This document shows positions 29,165 through 35,353 of a DNA stretch of 35,353 bases, piece by piece. The DNA comes from an uncultured Bacilli bacterium (GTDB taxonomy: Bacteria > Bacillota_I > Bacilli_A > RF39 > UBA660), in NCBI GenBank assembly GCA_947627845.1, contig CANQXQ010000005.1, positions 1-35,353 of the forward strand, written 5' to 3'. The stretch's first letter is position 1; each line of letters begins with the position of its first letter. The notes beneath the pieces were generated by a model. The model was not told the DNA's origin. It saw only the letters and a list, made by a program, of their open reading frames with translations, and searched no databases. The translations under genes were made by a program, and so were the position numbers.

Positions 29165-30122
29165 TTTTTTTCCTTTCTTTTAATATATAAAAGCAATTAT
29201 ATAATGTAGTTATTGTAAAAGCCATAATGAATAGTTCAAAGAAAAATAAATAATCAAAATTAATTTCAATATTTATTAGAACTAATATTGATTTTAATAT
29301 TATAAATAAAATTGATGATAAAAATAGTGATAATAAAAATAATAGTAATATTTTTAAATAATTATAATAAAAAATCTTTTTGTTTCTAAACCCAATACAT
29401 TTTATTAAATAATTATTTTTTTTCTCATCATAAAATATATTAACAATTAAAATTATATATATTATAGTGAATATTAATAACATACTATTGATTATGATGC
29501 TAATCATAGATACTATCGTCACTAAATTATTATTTTCCTTTATTACATTAGTATTAATACCATATTCTGGTATAATTTCTTTTACTTTTTCCAATTCTTT
29601 TATAATTTTGTTTGAAAAAACCCAAGTTTTGGGGTATATTCTATATTCTCTTATGTTCGTAAAGCCTGATAATTTTTCATATAATTTTTCCGAAATTAAA
29701 GATTGATTTTGAGGTATTTTGTCCGAAAAACTAACAATAGTAAAGTAATATTTTTCTGTCTTATTTTGAAATGTTATCGTATCTCCAATTTTATAATTAG
29801 CAGAAAATAAGCTGTGTAAAATTATTTCATTATCTTTTAGTTGAGTATCTTTTTTTAAATATATATATTTCATATATTCTTCGTTATATTCTAAAAAAAT
29901 ATTTTCTTCAATTTTTTTAATATTATGAAAATCTGAAATTTTATCTAAATTTTTAGCTTCTAGTACAATACTTATAAAATTGTCTTGAGTTTCATTAATC
30001 ATTGTGTTATTATAATAGTTATAGAAAGATTTTAATAACAAAAGGCAAAGAAAGATAAACATTATTAAAAAAATATATATTTTTGATGTTTTTTTATGAA
30101 AAAAACCTTTTAGAATAAGCAT
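29154..30122 (-). CDS. FtsX/MacB-like ABC permease (half-size)
   Basis: N-terminal TM, ~150-aa ectodomain, three C-terminal TM segments; overlaps the ATPase start. Confidence 0.75.
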   Translation of the reverse strand: MLILKGFFHKKTSKIYIFLIMFIFLCLLLLKSFYNYYNNTMINETQDNFISIVLEAKNLDKISDFHNIKKIEENIFLEYNEEYMKYIYLKKDTQLKDNEIILHSLFSANYKIGDTITFQNKTEKYYFTIVSFSDKIPQNQSLISEKLYEKLSGFTNIREYRIYPKTWVFSNKIIKELEKVKEIIPEYGINTNVIKENNNLVTIVSMISIIINSMLLIFTIIYIILIVNIFYDEKKNNYLIKCIGFRNKKIFYYNYLKILLLFLLSLFLSSILFIILKSILVLINIEINFDYLFFFELFIMAFTITTLYNCFYILKERKKNET

Positions 30123-30141
30123 TTCGCATACCACCTTATTG

Positions 30142-30191
30142 ATATACCGCTAGTAAGCATAAAATTTGTCCATCGCTTATTAGCAGTATAT
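30142..30191 (-). promoter_or_regulatory. Large intergenic stem-loop between secreted-peptide gene and downstream permease
   Basis: Arms ATATACCGCTAGTAAGC (30142-30158) and GCTTATTAGCAGTATAT (30175-30191) complementary over 17 positions with two mismatches that can be G-U wobbles on one strand. Confidence 0.65.
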
Positions 30192-30203
30192 TAATTTTTT
30201 TAA

Positions 30204-30602
30204 TTAACTAATATTATAGCTATAAGTGCTATATGACATTTGAAAAGCTCCGCTTCTCCATTGTGCTTGGAAAAGGTATGATCCCTCACCAGCCCCATTA
30301 AACATATTAATTACTTGTAAACCATTTTCTGTAAATTCATTTAATCCACTAGTTGCTATTGTCTTATTTCCAAAAAGTTGTTTTTTTTGTAAATGAGTGT
30401 ACCAAGTTCCAGAACCATATGTTCTACTATAACTAATAGCTATGTTTGGTTTACCATAATGAGTATTCGCAGTAGATGCAACGTCAACCTCTGATGTTAA
30501 AGTCATGTTTCCAGTTGTATCTGCTTTTACTAATGCAATCCCAGTTAAAGCACTTACTCCTATAATAGCTATAAGCATAAAATAAGCTATTTTCTTCTTC
30601 AT
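30204..30602 (-). CDS. Small secreted protein, bacteriocin-like candidate (132 aa)
   Basis: Clear signal peptide MKKKIAYFMLIAIIGVSALTGIALVKA; mature part Gly/Ser/Tyr/Trp-rich; AAAGGAGGTGATAACAAATG RBS; embedded in the ABC operon. Confidence 0.65.
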   Translation of the reverse strand: MKKKIAYFMLIAIIGVSALTGIALVKADTTGNMTLTSEVDVASTANTHYGKPNIAISYSRTYGSGTWYTHLQKKQLFGNKTIATSGLNEFTENGLQVINMFNGAGEGSYLFQAQWRSGAFQMSYSTYSYNIS

Positions 30603-30632
30603 TTGTTATCACCTCCTTTCAATAATATATTT

Positions 30633-31766
30633 TTAGTTAGTTATGCTTTTTTTAAGCTCTATATAATTAATTATAATTAGATATATAAATAAACATATAC
30701 TCAAAATCAATATGGCATTGTATGGTATATTAAAACCATTTGATTCAGAAAATAAGCTAGTAAAAATGAAATATTTAATTATTAAAAACATCACTAAAAA
30801 TATGATTAAACTATATATTAAGCTTTTAAAACAATAATTTAATATTTCGAGCGTAGATAAAGTAATTATATTTTTTTCTTTGTACCCTAGAGTTTTCAAT
30901 AATTCATAATGACTAATTTCAGATTTTATTTTTTTCTTAATTATCATAAAAGATATTAATAAAGTAATTATTAAAACAACTATAACTAATGTACTTGTAG
31001 TTTTAATAATAGGATCTATTTCATTATAATTTATTTTTGAAACTGCACTATAATTATAGCCTTTTTCTTTTAATTGTTTAGTTACGCTATCTATATTTTT
31101 TATACTATCTAATTGTAATACTACTACATCGTTATCTTCTCTATTTAGAGTATCTATTAAATATTTATAATCTTCAAATGATATATAGCATATATTTTTA
31201 CTAACGTAGTAACGATCTGAATTGTAAGTGTCAACGACACTAAAATCTATACCATTTGTTGAAAATTTTTGACCTATAAATTTTTCACCTTTTAATATAT
31301 TAAAGACATTAATAGAATCAAAATATGTTCCAGATGTTGGGTAAAACTTTTCTGGACATACAGCATAATGTTCAATATTTTTAATATTAGTATTTTTTGT
31401 TGTAGTAATATCTTTAGTAGTTATTAAAGGTGCTAAATAAACCGAACCATCTAAATTGTTATTTTTAAAAATAGGAACATTTGCAACGTAATATTCACCA
31501 AGATATTTAGCATTATAGATAGCTTCAATGTTACTTATTTTATTTAATGAATCCATTTCAAGTTTGTCCGGGTAATTATCAACAATATATCTTCGGTAAT
31601 CTATATTATTATTTAAAGCATCATTTACATTTTTAGTATAAAAGTTATAAACCATAGATAGTAAAAATAATATGATAAAGACTAATGTTAAAAGGATTAT
31701 CAAGAATAATCTATGCTTTGTTTTTTTCTTGTTCTTTATCAAAAATAAATAATCACTTTTTTCCAT
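30633..31766 (-). CDS. FtsX/MacB-like ABC permease (half-size, second)
   Basis: N-terminal TM, ectodomain, C-terminal TMs; same architecture as 29154-30122; no second ATPase. Confidence 0.75.
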   Translation of the reverse strand: MEKSDYLFLIKNKKKTKHRLFLIILLTLVFIILFLLSMVYNFYTKNVNDALNNNIDYRRYIVDNYPDKLEMDSLNKISNIEAIYNAKYLGEYYVANVPIFKNNNLDGSVYLAPLITTKDITTTKNTNIKNIEHYAVCPEKFYPTSGTYFDSINVFNILKGEKFIGQKFSTNGIDFSVVDTYNSDRYYVSKNICYISFEDYKYLIDTLNREDNDVVVLQLDSIKNIDSVTKQLKEKGYNYSAVSKINYNEIDPIIKTTSTLVIVVLIITLLISFMIIKKKIKSEISHYELLKTLGYKEKNIITLSTLEILNYCFKSLIYSLIIFLVMFLIIKYFIFTSLFSESNGFNIPYNAILILSICLFIYLIIINYIELKKSITN

Positions 31767-31786
31767 TATTTTGTACCTCCTGATAA

Positions 31787-32509
31787 TTATACTTCAATAT
31801 CAACACCAGTAAACTTATCATAAGTTTCTGCTGCAACACCGCTAAATTTGAATACACCACCATACCCACCACGAGCGATTGTGTACTTTTTACTATTAGC
31901 TAAACTAATATTTTGCATTGCGTGTTGATAGCTAGCATATACATGACCACCAAGATTAACTCTAAAGGTTTGGTTAATAATTAAATATTCTGTAATTTTT
32001 GATGGTAATTTAATTGAAACACCAAAACCATTACTAAATTTCTGAATTTCTTTAGAAGAAATTTTATCATCACCAGTGGTAGCAGTAGTAACCGGAGTAT
32101 TAACTAAACTTGTCTTATCTAAATATGTCCCTATAACATCATAGCTTTTTATAGTTGGCTCGGCAGCCCATGTTGCTGTAACTGATATTAAACAATTATT
32201 TGAGCAAGCTTTGGCAATTTTCAAACTTTTGCTTGAGCTAGAAAAACTTGTGCCATATGGTCTATATAAATCATCGACTATTTTTGTTTCTACTTTAGCA
32301 TTAATAATATTAGAGTCAACAAACTTTTGATAACTTTTTTCATCAAAAAGTTCTTGGCACCCTTCCCAATAGAGTTTCGTCAAAAATTGATATTCTTCTT
32401 TTGTAAAACTCACATTGTTCTTATTTGTGTAATAAATTTCTTTTGCAGAAACATTATTAGCACAAATAATGAATGCAATTATTCCAATCGCAACTATACC
32501 TTTTTTCAT
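31787..32509 (-). CDS. Secreted protein of unknown function (~240 aa)
   Basis: Signal peptide MKKGIVAIGIIAFIICANNVSA; first gene of the ABC operon; start at 32509 with gaaaggaagg RBS upstream. Confidence 0.7.
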   Translation of the reverse strand: MKKGIVAIGIIAFIICANNVSAKEIYYTNKNNVSFTKEEYQFLTKLYWEGCQELFDEKSYQKFVDSNIINAKVETKIVDDLYRPYGTSFSSSSKSLKIAKACSNNCLISVTATWAAEPTIKSYDVIGTYLDKTSLVNTPVTTATTGDDKISSKEIQKFSNGFGVSIKLPSKITEYLIINQTFRVNLGGHVYASYQHAMQNISLANSKKYTIARGGYGGVFKFSGVAAETYDKFTGVDIEV

Positions 32510-32551
32510 TTTCTCATTCCTTCCTTTCTGTTTCAATAATATCATAATAGT

Positions 32552-32582
32552 TAAAAAAATCGTAGGAACAATTAGTTCCTAC
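32552..32582 (-). terminator. Intrinsic terminator/attenuator between regulator and ABC operon
   Basis: Minus strand GTAGGAAC-TAATT-GTTCCTAC followed by GATTTTTTT; only ~43 bp before the next start codon. Confidence 0.75.
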
Positions 32583-32630
32583 AATCACAAACAACAAATA
32601 GTTTCTATTTTATTTTTCTATGTTTTTTTA

Positions 32631-33710
32631 TCATGTATATAGTTGATTTAATAAATCTGATAATTCTAAAACCGCATCATTAGCGTTTTCGCAATTACTA
32701 ATGTTACATTCTATTTTACCATTATTATAAATAAAATTATTTAATGATACATCATATTGATATTCTTGATATTCAAAATAATTCTTCTCTATGTCAAAAT
32801 ACCATTCTTTTATAGTACTCCCCTTCTGGCTAATTACGTTTAAATTTTTATTGTCTAAAAAATAATATAAATCATAATTTTTTATTTTTTTATAATAACT
32901 ATCATCTTGAAATTTAAAATTGTTTTTTACATACTCCTCAAATTTAACTTTATCAATAGCTAATTTTGAATTATTATTAATTGACTCAAAATTTTTAGGT
33001 ACAATGTAGTCGTTACTGAAATTTTTATTTATATTTAGTTTTAAAGATTGTATATTTTCGTTAGAAGTAATTTCAATATACAAATTTTTTAAAATATTGT
33101 CAATATCATCAAAATTAATATACTGATCGTATCCCTTATAGTCTTCAAACTCAATTTTATTATCGTTACTTTCACAAATTGTTTTTCTCTCATTATTTTT
33201 AGTTATATAATATAGTTCCATATTACTAATTTCATCTATGGATTGAATATTCCCTAAATTAAAATAAAGTTTTTCTTTAGTTTTTACTATTAATCCGCCA
33301 TCGATATTAATATTATCTGAATAGTAATTAACTGTATAAACTTTTAGTGAATTATATGTTGTTATAAAATAATAAATTAAAAAGAAAATTAATAGCAATA
33401 TAGTAAAAAATAATAATATCTTTAATTTTTTTTTGGCTTGATTTCTATCTTCATATAAATTAACTTTTATTTCGTTTATACTTGTACTATTATATTTATT
33501 TTTTCTTTCTCCATATAGTAACTCATCAACTGTTATTTCAAATATCTCACATAATCTAATTATGCTCTGTTTATCGGGACCATTTTTACCACGTTCCCAT
33601 TTGCTGATTGCTTCCCTACTTATAGGTATCATTTCAGCAAGCTCATATTGAGAATAACCTTTCTCTTTTCTTAATTCGGCAATAAAATTTCCCATTCTTT
33701 CGCTATCCAT
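32631..33710 (-). CDS. XRE-family HTH regulator with a TM segment and extracellular C-terminal domain
   Basis: MDSERMGNFIAELRKEKGYSQYELAEMIPISREAISKWERGKNGPDKQSIIRLCEIFEI; TM KILLFFTILLLIFFLIYYFIT; ~220-aa C-terminal part. Confidence 0.85.
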   Translation of the reverse strand: MDSERMGNFIAELRKEKGYSQYELAEMIPISREAISKWERGKNGPDKQSIIRLCEIFEITVDELLYGERKNKYNSTSINEIKVNLYEDRNQAKKKLKILLFFTILLLIFFLIYYFITTYNSLKVYTVNYYSDNINIDGGLIVKTKEKLYFNLGNIQSIDEISNMELYYITKNNERKTICESNDNKIEFEDYKGYDQYINFDDIDNILKNLYIEITSNENIQSLKLNINKNFSNDYIVPKNFESINNNSKLAIDKVKFEEYVKNNFKFQDDSYYKKIKNYDLYYFLDNKNLNVISQKGSTIKEWYFDIEKNYFEYQEYQYDVSLNNFIYNNGKIECNISNCENANDAVLELSDLLNQLYT

Positions 33711-33813
33711 ATTGTACCTCATTCCATACATGAATATTATAAAATGTAATCCTTTTTTATTCAATATAAAAAAAGATTTAATTAAATGATAAATCATTTT
33801 ATTAAATCGCTTG

Positions 33814-33832
33814 CCAAACACTTTGTGTTTGG
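33814..33832. repeat. Hairpin upstream of IS91-like transposase
   Basis: CCAAACAC-TTT-GTGTTTGG perfect 8-bp stem; a second one AAATGAT-AA-ATCATTT at 33784-33799. Confidence 0.6.
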
Positions 33833-33838
33833 TTATTT

Positions 33839-35014
33839 TTGTTATATAATATATTTATGAGTATAGTTAAAGTATTTGATTCTGAAAAAGGATTATTTAA
33901 TGAATTCCCTAAAACTAAATATTTTAAATTAAAAGATATTTTTAATGATTTTTGGTATGACTTTTTAGATTTTGCTAAATCTAGAAATCTTAAAATTAGA
34001 GATGTTGTTTTAAGAGATGTTGAACGTATGATGATTTGTAAAACTCCTCATTTAGGTTATTCTACTTATCATTGTTCTGAATGTGGTAATACTTTATCTG
34101 TTTATAATACTTGTAAATCCAGGTTTTGTAATTCTTGTGGTGTTAAATATGCTAAACAACGTTCTTTATATATTGAATCTAAACTCCTTAATTGTAATCA
34201 TCGTCATTTAGTTTTTACTATTCCTGATAAACTTTGGCCTTTATTTTTAGAGGATAGAAAAAGATTAAGCTTTATGTTTAAAGCTGTTAATTTAACTCTT
34301 TCTTCTTGGTTTAAAGATCAATACAAAAGTGAGAATTATAAACCCGGCTTTATTCTTACTCTTCATACTTTTGGTCGTGATGATAAATGGAATGTTCACA
34401 TTCACTCTCTTTATTCTGAAATTGCTTTAGGTAATTCTAAATCTAAAAAATTTGATTTTATTCCTTTTGATATGCTTCGTAAAAGATTCCAAAAAATTCT
34501 TCTTGATTTATTAGAAAAGGATATTGGCAAAGAAAAATTTCGAAAACTCAAAAATTGGGTTTATTCTACTTCTAACAATGGTTTTTATGTTAGAGCTAAA
34601 AAAAATGAATTTCCTGATATTAGAAAAGGAATTTCTTATATTTTACGTTATTGTGGTAGACCTTGCTTTGCTTCTTATCGTATAATAGATATTGATAACT
34701 TCAATTTTATTTCTTTTTGGTATCAAAGACATGAAGATGATAAATTTGTTGTTGAAAAAATACATATATTTGAATTTATTGCTAGACTTATTAGACATAT
34801 TCCTGACAGACATTTTAAAACTATTAGATATTATGGATTTTATGCTTCACGTTCTCATAAGCTTTATAATACTTGTAAATTATTAATTGATAAATTTAAA
34901 TTACCATTTTATAAATCTCTTAATAAATGGCGAAATCTACTTATTTTATCTTTTAATTTTGACCCTTTAAAGTGTCCTTACTGTGGTTCTATCATGAAAT
35001 TTGAATATGGTTAA
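33839..35014 (+). mobile_element. IS91-family (Y2/HUH) transposase with N-terminal zinc-binding domain
   Basis: YHCSECGNTLSVYNTCKSRFCNSCGVKYAKQRS; HRHLVFTIPDKLWPLF; WNVHIHSLYSE (HUH-like HIH); C-terminal CPYCGSIM. Confidence 0.88.
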
Positions 35015-35031
35015 TTTAGAAAGAGGTAATT

Positions 35032-35253
35032 ATGAAAAAGAAAAATGGAGAATTTATTGAATTTATTTGTCCAAAATGCAAAACTAAAGAAAGGATTCCC
35101 ACCGAGATAGTAGAAATGCTTGACTATGCAGATCAAATCGATGTTGATACTTCTGTTCCTCCTCGCTTTGATTGTGAAAAATGTGATGGCAAAATGATTC
35201 CTATTTATTATGTCGGTGCCAAAGGTAGAATTTACGAATATACAGAAGAATAA
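35032..35253 (+). CDS. Small zinc-ribbon protein downstream of the IS91-like transposase
   Basis: 73 aa, CPKCKTKE...CEKCDGKM; RBS agaggtaatt; follows the transposase by 17 bp. Confidence 0.65.
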   Translation: MKKKNGEFIEFICPKCKTKERIPTEIVEMLDYADQIDVDTSVPPRFDCEKCDGKMIPIYYVGAKGRIYEYTEE

Positions 35254-35353
35254 TTAAAATTCATTTTAAAACTGAGTACTTTTTATTGTGCCCAGTTTTT
35301 TATTTTTCCTATTTTTTTATCTATTCTTATAAAAATGCAATTTCCTATAAGAT

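Noticed and set aside
30204-30602. Firm assignment to the lactococcin 972 family
   Set aside because: Only loose similarity in size, signal peptide and Tyr/Trp-rich C-terminus; no convincing motif match by eye, so kept as a hypothesis.
33711-33821. N-terminal extension MFGKRFNKMIYHLIKS... of the XRE regulator ORF
   Set aside because: Canonical XRE start is MDSERMG at 33710; the extension runs into the hairpins upstream of the transposase and is unlikely to be translated.
1-35353. Mycoplasma-type genetic code (UGA = Trp)
   Set aside because: TGA is used as a stop (for example at 19612-19614 and at the end of the nagZ-like ORF) and Trp codons are TGG.

Overview
Low-GC Firmicutes (Bacilli-like) chromosome that uses the standard code, since TGA serves as a stop at 19612 and at the end of the nagZ-like ORF. 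The backbone includes PBP1A, DUF1934, argS, rpoE, a polysaccharide deacetylase, prfA-prmC, an AAA/DUF4143 ATPase, a MazG-like protein, DUF1146 and rpiB. It continues with a block resembling the B. subtilis yabD-divIC region (tatD, 3D protein, rsmA, yabG, veg, spoVG, yabP, yabQ, divIC) and then cwlD, a phospholipase C-like protein, an Abi_2/HEPN protein, htrA, nagZ and two surface proteins. Two points stand out. (1) Two paralogous secreted proteins (2-547, truncated by the window edge, and 14290-15747) share a C-terminal region that looks like a diversity-generating-retroelement (DGR) variable region. In the second gene it is a 76-bp, about 59% GC, NNC-codon-rich island inside an AT-rich gene, followed by a 24-bp near-identical constant segment. 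No reverse transcriptase or template repeat is visible in the window. (2) The right ~8 kb looks like the left end of an element integrated at a tRNA-Trp gene: a 44-nt tRNA 3' fragment at 27459-27502, arm-type repeats, and a broken tyrosine integrase. It carries an operon with a membrane-tethered XRE regulator, two small secreted proteins interleaved with two FtsX/MacB-like half-permeases, and one ATPase, followed by an IS91-like transposase and a small zinc-ribbon ORF. This operon is the best candidate for an undescribed exported-peptide or bacteriocin-like system. All family calls are by eye from the translations; no database search was run.
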